Shown here one piece after another: positions 50,616 to 59,973 of a DNA stretch of 64,000 nt. The notes under the pieces are model-generated. The model was not told where the DNA came from. It saw only the letters and a list, made by a program, of their open reading frames with translations, and did no database searches. The stretch lies in the NCBI GenBank assembly GCA_965214955.1, contig CBDCCU010000013.1, forward strand, positions 124,001-188,000. Direction: 5' to 3'. The position numbers were made by a program, and so were the translations under genes. Every line of letters begins with the position of its first letter. Positions within the stretch are counted from its first letter, which is position 1. The stretch is from Aliikangiella sp965214955. Lineage in GTDB: Bacteria > Pseudomonadota > Gammaproteobacteria > Enterobacterales > Kangiellaceae.

Positions 50616-52037
50616 ATGAGTAATAGTATTCAAGCACAAGTTTTAGTTATTGGTGCTGGACCTGGTGGTTATACTGCTGCGTTTAGAGCCGCTGATTTAG
50701 GTTTAAATGTAGTATTAGTTGAAAAGCATTCTACCTTGGGTGGTGTGTGTTTGAATGTTGGTTGTATTCCATCTAAAGCATTATTGCATTCGGCTAAAGT
50801 AATCGACGAAGCAAAAAGCATGGAATCTCATGGTGTCTCTTTTGGCGAACCATCAATTGATATTGATAAAATTCGTGACTATAAAGATGGTGTTGTTGGT
50901 CAGCTAACCAAAGGTTTAGCGGGCATGGCAAAAATGCGTAAAGTAAAAGTAGTTCAAGGTATTGCTAAGTTTACTTCAAACAACTCGGTTGCCATCGAAG
51001 GTAGCGATGAAGTGTCGGCAATTACTTTTGAAAACTGCATTATTGCCGCAGGCTCTCGCGTTGTTCAATTACCATTTTTACCCGAAGATGATCGCATTAT
51101 CGACTCAACAGGTGCATTAGAGTTAAAAGATGTTCCTGAAAAAATGTTAGTGCTTGGTGGCGGCATTATTGGTTTAGAAATGGCAACGGTTTATCGCGCG
51201 CTAGGTAGCCAAATTGATGTAGTAGAAATGTTTGACCAGCTTATTCCTGCGGCTGATAAAGACGTGGTTAAAGTATTGCAACGCTATGTTAATAAGCAAT
51301 ACAACAAAATTATGCTCGAAACCAGCGTGACTAAAGTTGAAGCCAAAGATGATGGTTTATGGGTTACTTTTGAAGGTAAAAAAGCCCCTAAAGAGCCAGT
51401 TCGTTACGATAAAATATTATCAGCAGTTGGTCGTCGCCCTAATGGTGACAGGCTCGATATTGAAAAAGCAGGTTTAAGCACCAACGAGCGCGGTTTTATC
51501 TCTGTAGATAACCAATTAAAAACCAGTGTTGCTGGTATTTACGCCATTGGTGATATTGTGGGTCAGCCAATGCTTGCCCATAAAGCCACTCACGAAGCGC
51601 ACGTTGCAGCCGAAGTCATTGCAGGCAAAAAACACGCATTTGAACCACAGTGTATTCCAAGTGTTGCCTATACTGATCCCGAAATTGCTTGGGTTGGTTT
51701 AACTGAAAAAGAAGCCAAAGAAAAAGGTATTGATTATGGCGTTGGTACTTTCCCTTGGGCGGCGAGTGGACGAGCCATTGGCGCGGGTAGAACCGAAGGT
51801 TTTGCTAAGTCGATTTATGATAAGTCAAACAACCGAATTATCGGCGCGGCAATTGTAGGAATTAATGCGGGTGAAATTATCGGTGAAGCAGGGCTTGCCA
51901 TTGAAATGGGTTGCGATGCCGAAGATATCGCTTTAACTGTTCATGCGCATCCAACGCTTTCTGAATCTTTAGCATTTTCTGCCGAAGCTTATGAAGGAAC
52001 CTGCACTGACTTACCACCTGCACGCAAGAAAAAATAA
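50616..52037 (+). CDS. lpd: Dihydrolipoyl dehydrogenase
   Basis: Flavoprotein (E3) that reoxidises dihydrolipoamide for the pyruvate and, usually, 2-oxoglutarate dehydrogenase complexes. 473 residues: FAD motif GAGPGGYTAAFRAADLG, redox cysteines Cys 45 and Cys 50 in GGVCLNVGCIPSK, NAD motif GGGIIGLEMATVYRALGS, FAD motif YAIGDIVGQPMLAHKA, and the C-terminal base in HAHPTLSE. It follows aceF after the hairpin at 50556. Confidence 0.97.
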   Translation: MSNSIQAQVLVIGAGPGGYTAAFRAADLGLNVVLVEKHSTLGGVCLNVGCIPSKALLHSAKVIDEAKSMESHGVSFGEPSIDIDKIRDYKDGVVGQLTKGLAGMAKMRKVKVVQGIAKFTSNNSVAIEGSDEVSAITFENCIIAAGSRVVQLPFLPEDDRIIDSTGALELKDVPEKMLVLGGGIIGLEMATVYRALGSQIDVVEMFDQLIPAADKDVVKVLQRYVNKQYNKIMLETSVTKVEAKDDGLWVTFEGKKAPKEPVRYDKILSAVGRRPNGDRLDIEKAGLSTNERGFISVDNQLKTSVAGIYAIGDIVGQPMLAHKATHEAHVAAEVIAGKKHAFEPQCIPSVAYTDPEIAWVGLTEKEAKEKGIDYGVGTFPWAASGRAIGAGRTEGFAKSIYDKSNNRIIGAAIVGINAGEIIGEAGLAIEMGCDAEDIALTVHAHPTLSESLAFSAEAYEGTCTDLPPARKKK

Positions 52038-52057
52038 TTATTGCTCGTAGGTTAAAT

Positions 52058-52093
52058 AACTTTCGCCGTTTAATTTAACGGCGAAAGTTTTTG
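52058..52093 (+). terminator. Terminator of the pyruvate dehydrogenase operon
   Basis: Stem AACTTTCGCCGTT / AACGGCGAAAGTT followed by a T run. It ends the aceE-aceF-lpd message. Confidence 0.9.
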
Positions 52094-52104
52094 TCTAGCT
52101 CAAA

Positions 52105-53187
52105 ATGAACTTAACTATTATTAAAATATTAATTTTTTCTCTATTTGTTTTCTTACTTTCTGTTGAAATAAAAGCTGCGGTTATCTTGCAGTATCACCAC
52201 ATTTCAAACGACACGCCTCAATCAACTAGCACTTCGCCAAAATTATTTAAACAACATATTCAGTATCTAATAGATAACCAGTTTAATGTGGTTTCACTCG
52301 ATACCTTTATTGAGCATTTAAAAAAGCAAATTCCTTTTAAAGATAAAACCGTTTTAATCACTTTTGATGATGGTTATCAATCTATTTTTGACAATGCATT
52401 GCCCATTTTAAAACAAGCGGATTTTCCTTTTACTGTGTTTGTTAATGCCAAACCAATTGAGCAAAAACTATCGCAGTGGATGAGCTGGCAAACATTAAAA
52501 GCATTACAAAAAGAAAAGGGCAGCATTGCCAATCATTCATATCAGCATAAACATTTAATTCGTCGATCAGAGAATGAACAAGAAGCCGATTGGTCTAAAA
52601 GAATATTAACTGATCTATTAAAAAATCAAAATTTGCTTGAAAAAAAACTTCAAATATCAAACCGCGTTCTTGCTTACCCTTATGGTGAATATAACCAAGG
52701 TTTAAAACAATTATTAAAGAAAAATAACTTTTTAGGGTTTGCTCAGCATTCTGGTGCAGTCTCAATTAATGTTGATCAACAAGCGATCCCGCGATTTGCA
52801 TTTGGCGGAAACTATGGAGCAATGGATGACTTTATTATTAAGGTAAATGCTTTACCCTTTAAGGATAAAAAGCTTGAGTTAATTAATGATAACAATCAAT
52901 TAATTAACGAGCATGTTTTTGATAATGGGTCTTTTTTAAAACCTAAACTTAAGATCGTGTTAAAAGATAAAACATTACTGAATAAAATAAACTGCTATTT
53001 TTCTGGGCAAGGTAAACTTGAAAAAGTATTACACGAAAATAGCGCAGTATTTACTTTAAAAAACGCAATAAAAAGTGGTCGTTCGCGATTTAATTGTACT
53101 GCACCAAGCAATCAAAAAGGCCGTTTTTATTGGGTGTCACAACCCATTATTAAAGCTTTAGATAATGGTAGTTGGTATAATGAATAA
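52105..53187 (+). CDS. Exported polysaccharide deacetylase (NodB homology)
   Basis: A 360-residue protein with a signal peptide (cleavage near residue 24) and a NodB carbohydrate esterase 4 domain at about residues 70-225: catalytic TFDDGYQSIFD, zinc motif IANHSYQHKHL and YPYGEY. It likely removes acetyl groups from a cell-surface or peptidoglycan sugar; the N-terminus (ILQYHHISNDTPQST) resembles PgaB-type deacetylases. The last 120 residues are unassigned. Substrate unknown. Confidence 0.87.
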   Translation: MNLTIIKILIFSLFVFLLSVEIKAAVILQYHHISNDTPQSTSTSPKLFKQHIQYLIDNQFNVVSLDTFIEHLKKQIPFKDKTVLITFDDGYQSIFDNALPILKQADFPFTVFVNAKPIEQKLSQWMSWQTLKALQKEKGSIANHSYQHKHLIRRSENEQEADWSKRILTDLLKNQNLLEKKLQISNRVLAYPYGEYNQGLKQLLKKNNFLGFAQHSGAVSINVDQQAIPRFAFGGNYGAMDDFIIKVNALPFKDKKLELINDNNQLINEHVFDNGSFLKPKLKIVLKDKTLLNKINCYFSGQGKLEKVLHENSAVFTLKNAIKSGRSRFNCTAPSNQKGRFYWVSQPIIKALDNGSWYNE

Positions 53188-53204
53188 AACTTTTTCTTAA
53201 TGAT

Positions 53205-53342
53205 TTATTCGGCTGGTGGCTCTTCGTTTATTTTTTTCATCACCATACGGAACATATATCCGCCAATGATCAGAACAAATAAGATCACAGCAAAGCTGAA
53301 TAAACCTTCTGGTGTGGTAAAAAGCTCTTTTAAAAGTGCCAT
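53205..53342 (-). CDS. DUF3149 small membrane protein
   Basis: A 45-residue protein starting MALLKELFTTPEGLFSFAVI, with one membrane helix and a charged tail (KKINEEPPAE), as in the DUF3149 family. A good AAGGAA site lies about 7 bases before the ATG. Function unknown. Confidence 0.75.
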   Translation of the reverse strand: MALLKELFTTPEGLFSFAVILFVLIIGGYMFRMVMKKINEEPPAE

Positions 53343-53447
53343 GTATTAATTTCCTTAAATGTTAATTAACCTTGAATATAGTAAGGTTTATTCTTGTAAA
53401 TATGATTGATCAAGGTCAATTTATTCAATTAATAGCGAGAAGCTAAA

Positions 53448-54605
53448 TTGCAAAAATTAAACTATACAAAAAAAAGTTTTTTAATTGTGTCATCTATTAT
53501 TATGGCGCTAACTTTTGCCGCATGGATGGCATTGCTGAATAACTTTGCGATAGAAAAAGCGCAATTTACTGGCGCAGAAATTGGCATTTTGCAAAGCTTA
53601 AGAGAAGTCCCCGGGTTTTTAGCTTTTACTGCCGTGTTTTTATTGTTGGCGGTTTCTGAGCAAACGTTAGCATTATTATCGCTCTGCCTGTTAACCATTG
53701 GTATTGCTATTACAGGGTTATTTCCATTTGAAATTGGTTTATATGCCACTACGGTTTTAATGTCGATTGGTTTTCATTATTTTGAAACCATTAATAACTC
53801 CTTATCGCTACAGTGGTTAAGCAAGCAAGAAGCTCCCAGCGTTTTAGGACAATTAATTTCAATTCGCTCATTAGCCTCTCTTTTTGCATACGCAGGGATC
53901 TGGTTATGTTTTAGTATTTTTGCCATCAGCTTTGCTAATGCGTATTTAATTTTTGGTGGAATGGGTTTTTTACTTTTAGTTTGGCTATGGCTTGCATTTC
54001 CAAAGTTTAAAGCGCCAGTAGAGCAACATAAAAAATTAATCTTAAGAAAACGCTATTGGCTTTACTATTTATTAACTTTTTTTAGCGGTGCTCGTCGGCA
54101 AATTTTTATGGTATTTGCCGGCTTTATGATGGTTGAAAAATTTGGCTACAATGCTTCTGACATTGCGCTTTTATATATAGTTAATCATATTTTAAATCTT
54201 TATTTAGCGCCTAAAATTGGTCGATGGATTGGTAAAATAGGGGAGCGTAAAGCCCTAACGGTTGAATATATAGGATTAATTTTTGTTTTTATCAGTTATG
54301 GTTTAGTGCAAGATTCAACCATAGCTGCCGCGCTTTATGTGATTGATCATATTTTCTTTGCTATGGCCATTGCGATAAAAACATTTTTTCAAAAAATTGC
54401 CGATCCTGCCGACATTGCTTCATCATCGGGGGTGAGTTTTACTATTAATCATATTGCCGCAGTGGTTATTCCCGCAAGTTTTGGGGTAATTTGGCTGGTT
54501 AATCCTGCTTGGGTATTTTGGGCTGGCGCCTTAATGGCTAGTGTTTCACTAACGCTTTCGCAAATGGTTGATAGTGAGCTTAGGTTAAAAGCGGTTAGTC
54601 ATTAG
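53448..54605 (+). CDS. MFS transporter
   Basis: A 385-residue major-facilitator-type membrane protein with about eleven or twelve hydrophobic segments. The loop between segments 2 and 3 is not the classical GXXXDRXGRR. A charged central loop (LAFPKFKAPVEQHKKLILRKRYW) divides the two halves, and the second half has LYLAPKIGRWIGKIGERKAL, an MFS-like loop. The start is TTG (GAGAAG upstream); no better ATG exists before the first membrane segment. Substrate unknown. Confidence 0.82.
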   Translation: MQKLNYTKKSFLIVSSIIMALTFAAWMALLNNFAIEKAQFTGAEIGILQSLREVPGFLAFTAVFLLLAVSEQTLALLSLCLLTIGIAITGLFPFEIGLYATTVLMSIGFHYFETINNSLSLQWLSKQEAPSVLGQLISIRSLASLFAYAGIWLCFSIFAISFANAYLIFGGMGFLLLVWLWLAFPKFKAPVEQHKKLILRKRYWLYYLLTFFSGARRQIFMVFAGFMMVEKFGYNASDIALLYIVNHILNLYLAPKIGRWIGKIGERKALTVEYIGLIFVFISYGLVQDSTIAAALYVIDHIFFAMAIAIKTFFQKIADPADIASSSGVSFTINHIAAVVIPASFGVIWLVNPAWVFWAGALMASVSLTLSQMVDSELRLKAVSH

Positions 54606-54610
54606 TTTTT

Positions 54611-54985
54611 CTAATCCTCTAAATAATACATTCCCGGTAACCAGCTTTTTTTAAATGCTTTGGTTTGTGCCAGTTTTTCATTTTCTTCATCAATAAATTT
54701 AAAGTGTTTAGTGCCAATATTAATTAAGTCTTGATCACAAAGCAGGTGATCTTTAATGTTTTGATTATTAACAAAAGTGTGGTTGGTGCTTTCTAAATCG
54801 TGAATAAAACAAACATATGCACCATCGGTTAGTTGCTTTAATACAATTTTAGCGTGTTGTTGACTGACTGATGGATCATCCAAAAAAATATCGTTTTTAA
54901 CCGAGCGACCAATGGTTAGGCCGCTTTCTTTTATTTCAAATTTATTGAGAACTTCGTTATCAACCAGTTGAATTAATATAGCCAT
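54611..54985 (-). CDS. FHA domain protein
   Basis: A 124-residue protein that is nearly all a forkhead-associated domain, which binds phosphothreonine peptides: LTIGRSVKNDIFLDDPSVSQQHAKI and LESTNHTFVNNQNI carry the conserved Gly-Arg, Ser-x-x-His and Asn residues. No Ser/Thr kinase or type VI secretion gene is nearby, so its partner is unknown. Confidence 0.87.
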   Translation of the reverse strand: MAILIQLVDNEVLNKFEIKESGLTIGRSVKNDIFLDDPSVSQQHAKIVLKQLTDGAYVCFIHDLESTNHTFVNNQNIKDHLLCDQDLINIGTKHFKFIDEENEKLAQTKAFKKSWLPGMYYLED

Positions 54986-55076
54986 TGAATTTTTATTCTT
55001 GCTTAAGTATTCAATGATAATAGTTAATTTAGGTAGACTTGACCAGAGTAGTTTTTCAAGTGAAATTAAAAAGAGC

Positions 55077-55142
55077 GGGCGCTTAATGGCAAATGATTGT
55101 GTTTACGCAAAGTAAACTTAACCAAAGGGGGTTGCCGCGCCC
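55077..55142. repeat. Nested palindrome in an intergenic region
   Basis: GGGCGC-TTAAT-GGCAA pairs with TTGCC-GCGCCC, enclosing a GTTTAC-GCAAA-GTAAAC hairpin. It is GC-richer than its surroundings. It sits in the 54986-55589 gap and could be a REP-like unit. Confidence 0.55.
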
Positions 55143-55166
55143 ATAATACCAGGTAATTGTAAGTTA

Positions 55167-55328
55167 TTAACTTTTTACAACAAAAAGGGTTTTAATGCTT
55201 ATTTTTAAATCTGCTTTTGCTTGAGCTGTTTCGGTATAACCACCTGCTTCGTGGATTGTAGCTAAGCTAATGCCTATTGCTAAAAATAAATAACAAACCT
55301 TTTGTTTTATTTGTCGCATGTTTTTCAT
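55167..55328 (-). CDS. Possible small exported protein of 53 residues
   Basis: A short frame with a basic start and hydrophobic core (MKNMRQIKQKV then CYLFLAIGISLATI) like a signal peptide, then a short polar tail ending TLFVVKS. A GGAAA site precedes the start. No family is recognised. It could be a remnant of a longer exported protein. Confidence 0.4.
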   Translation of the reverse strand: MKNMRQIKQKVCYLFLAIGISLATIHEAGGYTETAQAKADLKISIKTLFVVKS

Positions 55329-55470
55329 GGTAATTTCCAAAATTCATTTTCCATATAATATTTGTGATATGTACTTATTTAGCATTTAGTGTGCCAATTT
55401 TTATTTTTGTCCTATGTTATTGATATACAATGAAAATATATATTTACTTGTTAATTTTGAGCTAAAGAAA

Positions 55471-55517
55471 GTGTCCGTAAATGCGACTAGTTAGTGAAAA
55501 GTGTCCGCAAATGGGAC
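55471..55517. repeat. Pair of 17-bp direct repeats, possible mobile-element trace
   Basis: GTGTCCGTAAATGCGAC (55471-55487) and GTGTCCGCAAATGGGAC (55501-55517) differ at two bases, and start 30 bases apart, both after GAAA. Repeats of this form resemble the multiple end repeats of some insertion sequences, but no transposase is present. Confidence 0.55.
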
Positions 55518-55589
55518 AATTGACAAGTTGATGAACAATAACCTTTTTAAGTTAAAAACTGGGTATAATAAATTTTTAGATTTTTAAGA

Positions 55590-56078
55590 ATGATAACAAT
55601 GATTGAAAAAAATAAGGTTGTACAAATTAAATATCAACTGTCTGATGCTAGCGATAAAGTTATTGAGTCGTCTGATCCTCAAGTGCCTATGGCTTACTTA
55701 CATGGGCATAATAATATGCTTAAGGGGTTGGAGGCCGAGCTTGAAGGGAAAAAGGTTAAAGATAAGTTTAGTGTTACTTTAGCTCCCGAGGAAGCCTATG
55801 GTGAAATTAAGCCTAATTCAGAGCAAAGAATTCCAACTAAACATTTAATGGGCGCAAAAAAATGGAAAAAAGGCATGGTTGGGGTAGTACAAACAGAAAA
55901 TGGTCGAAAACAAGTTACCGTAGTAAAAGTGGGTAAATTTATGGTGACAGTAGACTTTAATCATCCATTTGCAGGTAAAACGCTTAAATTTGATATTGAA
56001 GTGGTTGATATTCGTGATGCAACGGGTGAAGAAATTGCTCATGGTCATGCGCATGGACCAGGAGGGCATCATCATTAG
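55590..56078 (+). CDS. slyD: FKBP-type peptidyl-prolyl isomerase, SlyD-like
   Basis: A 162-residue SlyD-type isomerase and chaperone: FKBP strands (VVQIKYQLSDASDKVIESSDP, LAPEEAYGEI), the inserted flap domain at about residues 75-125, GHNNMLKGLEAELEGKKVKDK, and a histidine-rich tail (HGHAHGPGGHHH) that would bind nickel. The tail is shorter than in E. coli SlyD. A second ATG at 55599 is an equally possible start. Confidence 0.88.
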   Translation: MITMIEKNKVVQIKYQLSDASDKVIESSDPQVPMAYLHGHNNMLKGLEAELEGKKVKDKFSVTLAPEEAYGEIKPNSEQRIPTKHLMGAKKWKKGMVGVVQTENGRKQVTVVKVGKFMVTVDFNHPFAGKTLKFDIEVVDIRDATGEEIAHGHAHGPGGHHH

Positions 56079-56216
56079 GGTTTAAAAGAGCAATAGATCC
56101 TAATTTAATTATTTTTTTAGTGATGTAGAATTTGTCGCCTTTGGTTCGTCATAGTATTAACAGTTAACAATGCTGTTGTATTAAACTTTTAAACAATCAA
56201 TATAAAGGAAAAAACG

Positions 56217-56567
56217 ATGCAATATTTATGTTTAATTTATGAAGCAGAATCATTAATGGCAACGCGAAGTGACGAAGAAAACGGCAAAGTTTTTCAAGAC
56301 TATATGACCTTTACTAAGGATATTCAAGATAGTGGGCACATGGTTGCTGGAGATGCCTTGCAACCGATTGCAACGGCAACTACGGTAAAAGTGAGAGATG
56401 GAAAAACTTTGCTGACCGATGGGCCATTTGCTGAAACTAAAGAGCAACTTGGTGGCTATTATTTATTAGAGTGCAAGTCACTTGATGAAGCGATTGAAAA
56501 AGCGGCAAAAATTCCGAGTGCTAAAACGGGTAGCATTGAAGTAAGACCAATTATGGTTTTTGAGTAG
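56217..56567 (+). CDS. DGPF (YCII-related) domain protein
   Basis: A 116-residue protein of the YCII-related family with the hallmark LTDGPFAETKEQLGGYYLLE and MQYLCLIYEAE at the start. Such proteins are linked genetically to the ECF42 sigma factors, and an ECF sigma gene follows 47 bases downstream. The biochemical role is unknown. Confidence 0.9.
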   Translation: MQYLCLIYEAESLMATRSDEENGKVFQDYMTFTKDIQDSGHMVAGDALQPIATATTVKVRDGKTLLTDGPFAETKEQLGGYYLLECKSLDEAIEKAAKIPSAKTGSIEVRPIMVFE

Positions 56568-56614
56568 AGTCACTACTATGCCTTCAACTATCAAGCTAAA
56601 GGCATAGCTTTATT

Positions 56615-57832
56615 ATGCTTAATACAAGTCTACAAACCGCTTATCCTCAAGCACTGATTAAATTACAGCTCATCACACAAAATATTGTTGTGGCCGAAGA
56701 CTGTTTACAGCACGCTTGTGAAAAAGCACTTTTACATTGGCAAAAATCATTACCCGATAATCCTGTTGCTTGGCTAGTGACTGTTGGCCGAAATGCATTT
56801 GTTGATTTTGTAAGAAAAGAAAATAAATCTATATCGATTGAATCAATAAAAGAGCAAAGCATATTACCCGATTTAAGCGAACAAGCACTTTTACTCAGTT
56901 ATAACGATGATTTATTGAGGCTTGTTTTTACTTGTTGTCACCCTGCACTTAATTTTGAAACGCAAGTTGTGTTATCGCTAAAACATGTTTTAGGTTTGTC
57001 GAGTAAACAAATTGCCAGTGCTTTAGTTATCCCTAAAAAAACTATTGAGCAACGATTAACTAGAGCAAAGAAAAAAATACTAGTCAATAATATTACCTAC
57101 GAGATCCCTAAGGCATCGCAGTTAAAAGAGCGATTAGACGGAGTATTAAAAACCATCTATTTACTTTTTAACGAAGGCTATTTAACCACCGAAGACTCAT
57201 CATTTATTAGCGAGCAGTTATGCAAAGAAGCCATTAGGTTGTGCCGATTATTGCATCATTGTTTAAGTGGAGAAGCTGAAATTATTGGTTTACTTGCTCT
57301 GCTTTTACATTTAGATGCGCGATTAAAAGCAAGAATAAATAATAACGGTGAAATGATTTTATTGGCAGAACAAAATCGAGAAAAATGGGAGCAAATAAAA
57401 ATTCAAGAGGCTAATCAACTGGTGGAAAAATCTTTATTGTTAGGCGGTGGAACCAGCTATGCCATTCAAGCAGCCATTGCTTCTTTGCATAATAATGCAA
57501 AGTCATATAAAGAAACTGACTGGCAACAAATTTATCAGCTTTATTTAAAGCTTAATCAAATTGAAAATAATCCAGTTGTTGGTTTAAATGCGTGGGTCGC
57601 TTATGCTCAATATGGAAACTTTCAGCAAGCCATTGAAAAAATAAAATTACTAGCTAAACCATTAAAGAACTACCGCCATTATCATTCGGCATTAGCAGGT
57701 TTATATTTTGAAAAAAGTTATTATTTAGAAGCAAAAGATTATTATTTATTAGCGATTGATAAAACTGATAGCGCTGCTGAAAAACGTTTTATTCAGCAAC
57801 GAATTCAAGAATGTGACAGTAAAATAAATTGA
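56615..57832 (+). CDS. ECF sigma factor with C-terminal TPR-like extension (ECF42 type)
   Basis: A 405-residue sigma-70-family factor. Sigma-2 region at about residues 10-75 (VAEDCLQHACEKALLHW, NPVAWLVTVGRNAFVDFVR), sigma-4 region at about 110-160 (LSSKQIASALVIPKKTIEQRLTRAKKK), and then a long alpha-helical region (DUF6596 and TPR-like, NEGYLTTED, LLLHLDARLKARINNNGEMILLAEQNREKW). This architecture next to a DGPF gene defines ECF42, which has no anti-sigma factor; the C-terminal part is thought to control activity. Confidence 0.9.
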   Translation: MLNTSLQTAYPQALIKLQLITQNIVVAEDCLQHACEKALLHWQKSLPDNPVAWLVTVGRNAFVDFVRKENKSISIESIKEQSILPDLSEQALLLSYNDDLLRLVFTCCHPALNFETQVVLSLKHVLGLSSKQIASALVIPKKTIEQRLTRAKKKILVNNITYEIPKASQLKERLDGVLKTIYLLFNEGYLTTEDSSFISEQLCKEAIRLCRLLHHCLSGEAEIIGLLALLLHLDARLKARINNNGEMILLAEQNREKWEQIKIQEANQLVEKSLLLGGGTSYAIQAAIASLHNNAKSYKETDWQQIYQLYLKLNQIENNPVVGLNAWVAYAQYGNFQQAIEKIKLLAKPLKNYRHYHSALAGLYFEKSYYLEAKDYYLLAIDKTDSAAEKRFIQQRIQECDSKIN

Positions 57833-57834
57833 AA

Positions 57835-58389
57835 TTAACAAACAAGATCATTTCTGCTTGCATTTTCATGAATTTCATTTCCATTAGAATCTTTTGAGTG
57901 TCTTACCCGACCAGACTTTGAAACAATTAAAGCTCTTGTTTGCTTAGGTTTATTGTTATAGCAGAACGAAAACAGTCCATTTTGATGATTAGTGATCCCT
58001 GTATGATGCCATTGAAAAGAATTTTTATAACCAAAGGCTTTCCAGTTTAACGTGATATTTTCATTGGTATTGAGTTGTAGGTTAAGAATTGAGTCATCAT
58101 GATTTAAGTTTCGATCAGCGTTGAGATCGATAAACAACATATAACCTTGTGACCAATCGTTACTACAACTTTTACCATCACTTGTTGGACAAAGAGTGGT
58201 TTTTTGATTGTTTTGAATGGCTGTTTGGCGGCCTAGTCTTAATGTTGCTTGTAAGTTTTGTACTTGCGCTTTAATTTCACTACGAGACTTAAGATTATCA
58301 AAGCTTGGAAGGGCAATAGACATTAATATTGATGAAATACTGATAGTGGCAATTAATTCTAATAAAGTAAATCCATTAAGTGTTTTCAT
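57835..58389 (-). CDS. GspH/FimT-type pseudopilin
   Basis: A 184-residue pseudopilin with leader MKTLNG, mature FTLLELIATISISSILMSIA (Glu 5) and a GspH/FimT-type C-terminal domain with paired cysteines (CPTSDGKSC, FSFCYN and VC). ATG 58389 is preferred (GGAG 6 bases upstream) to one at 58401. It is alone, away from pilVWXE, and would be a minor pilin cut by PilD. It is convergent with the ECF gene. Confidence 0.85.
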   Translation of the reverse strand: MKTLNGFTLLELIATISISSILMSIALPSFDNLKSRSEIKAQVQNLQATLRLGRQTAIQNNQKTTLCPTSDGKSCSNDWSQGYMLFIDLNADRNLNHDDSILNLQLNTNENITLNWKAFGYKNSFQWHHTGITNHQNGLFSFCYNNKPKQTRALIVSKSGRVRHSKDSNGNEIHENASRNDLVC

Positions 58390-58549
58390 AATCAACTCCA
58401 TTTGATCAGGGTGATGATTAGAATAACTAAAACAGATTAACTTTGTATAGCGCTTTTAGCTGATAGCTATTGCAGAAAAAATAGGCAAAGTAACTAAGAT
58501 TTTAACGGCTAGCTTTGTAAGATATTGTCCATTAAGAACAAAACAAATT

Positions 58550-59929
58550 TTATTCTAAATCTAGTTTTTGAAGTTTATAGCGCATTGCCCTAAAGCTAAT
58601 ACCAAGTAATTTTGCGGCTTTAGTTTTATTACCTTCAGAAGCCTCTAGCGCTTTTTTAATTTCGGCAATTTCAATATTTTCTAAAAACTTATCTAAAGAT
58701 AAATTACCTCTAGCAGAATACTGATTAGTTGTTTTTGAAGTGCTAGATCCTATATTATCATTTTGTTGTGCTGATAAGTTTAAGTCTTCTATATCAATCA
58801 ATTCACCAAATGATAGGGTGGCTGCTCGCTCTAAAATATTTTCTAGTTCACGAATATTGCCAGGAAAAGGGTGATTAATTAAAGCATTAATAGCAGCATT
58901 AGAGATTGGCGGCTTTTCAATGCTAAGGTTAGCACTAATTTTGGTGAGCAAATAATCCGTTAAACTAGAAATATCATCGGTTCGATTTCTTAGTGGTGGA
59001 ACATCTAGCTCAATAACATTAATTCGGTAAAATAAGTCTTGTCTAAATTTATCTTGCTCTACCAAAGAAAGTAAATTTTTATGGCTAGCACTTAAAATTC
59101 TAACATTAATTGATATTTCAGTTTCGCTGCCAACTGGTCGAATAGATTTTTCTTGAATTGCTCTAAGTAATTTAACTTGCATAGCAAGTGGTAAGTCAGC
59201 AACTTCGTCTAAAAATAGTGTGCCGCCATCAGCTTGCTGGAACAAGCCTTTTTTATCAGCAATTGCGCCAGTAAAGCTTCCTTTTACATGACCAAAAAAC
59301 TCGCTCTCCATAAGTTCAGAGGGAATAGCGCCACAGTTAACAGGAACAAATGCTTGGTCAGCTCTAGGTCCTTTATAGTGAATTAACTTTGCAACTAACT
59401 CTTTGCCTGTTCCTGACTCACCTTTGATATAAACGGGTGCCTGACTTCTTGCAAGTTTTAAAATAGTTTGTTTTAGTTTTTTCATAATTGGCGTATCGCC
59501 AATTAATTGAGTTTTTATTTTGTTAGTTGAGCGAGTTGCTGATTGTTTTTGAGGTTGTGAATTGACTTTTAGTGCTGAGTTCACAAGATTTCTTAATGCA
59601 TTAATATCTATGGGCTTTGATAAAAAATCAAAAGCGCCTTTTTTCATTGCATCTATAGCAATTTCCATATTGCCATGAGCAGTTATTAATGCAACAGGTA
59701 AGTCAGGATGAGTTGATTGAATGTGCGAGATAAGCTCTATGCCATCACCGTCTGGCAAACGCATATCGGTTAAACAAATATTAAATTTTTTTGTTTCGAG
59801 TGCTTGATAAGCTTGAGTAAGATTTTCTGCTTTATGAGTTTTAATATTCATGCGCGAAAGGGTGATCCCCAATAGCTGAAGAATATCGGGTTCGTCGTCA
59901 ACAATTAATGCAATTGGAGATTGTGACAT
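58550..59929 (-). CDS. pilR: Type IV pilus response regulator PilR, sigma-54 activator
   Basis: A 459-residue NtrC-class activator: receiver domain (residues 1-120, phospho-Asp in LTDMRLPDGDG), AAA+ domain (Walker A GESGTGKE, sigma-54 contact loop GSFTGA, Walker B DGGTLFLDEVADLP) and a Fis-type helix-turn-helix at the C-terminus (KTKAAKLLGISFRAMRYKLQKL). It pairs with PilS upstream in the same direction and should activate the sigma-54 promoter at 40338. A 268-bp inverted-repeat element lies between the two genes. Confidence 0.93.
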   Translation of the reverse strand: MSQSPIALIVDDEPDILQLLGITLSRMNIKTHKAENLTQAYQALETKKFNICLTDMRLPDGDGIELISHIQSTHPDLPVALITAHGNMEIAIDAMKKGAFDFLSKPIDINALRNLVNSALKVNSQPQKQSATRSTNKIKTQLIGDTPIMKKLKQTILKLARSQAPVYIKGESGTGKELVAKLIHYKGPRADQAFVPVNCGAIPSELMESEFFGHVKGSFTGAIADKKGLFQQADGGTLFLDEVADLPLAMQVKLLRAIQEKSIRPVGSETEISINVRILSASHKNLLSLVEQDKFRQDLFYRINVIELDVPPLRNRTDDISSLTDYLLTKISANLSIEKPPISNAAINALINHPFPGNIRELENILERAATLSFGELIDIEDLNLSAQQNDNIGSSTSKTTNQYSARGNLSLDKFLENIEIAEIKKALEASEGNKTKAAKLLGISFRAMRYKLQKLDLE

Positions 59930-59973
59930 TTTGATCCTTATACCATTTCAAAGTAGCTCAATTAATTACAGGT

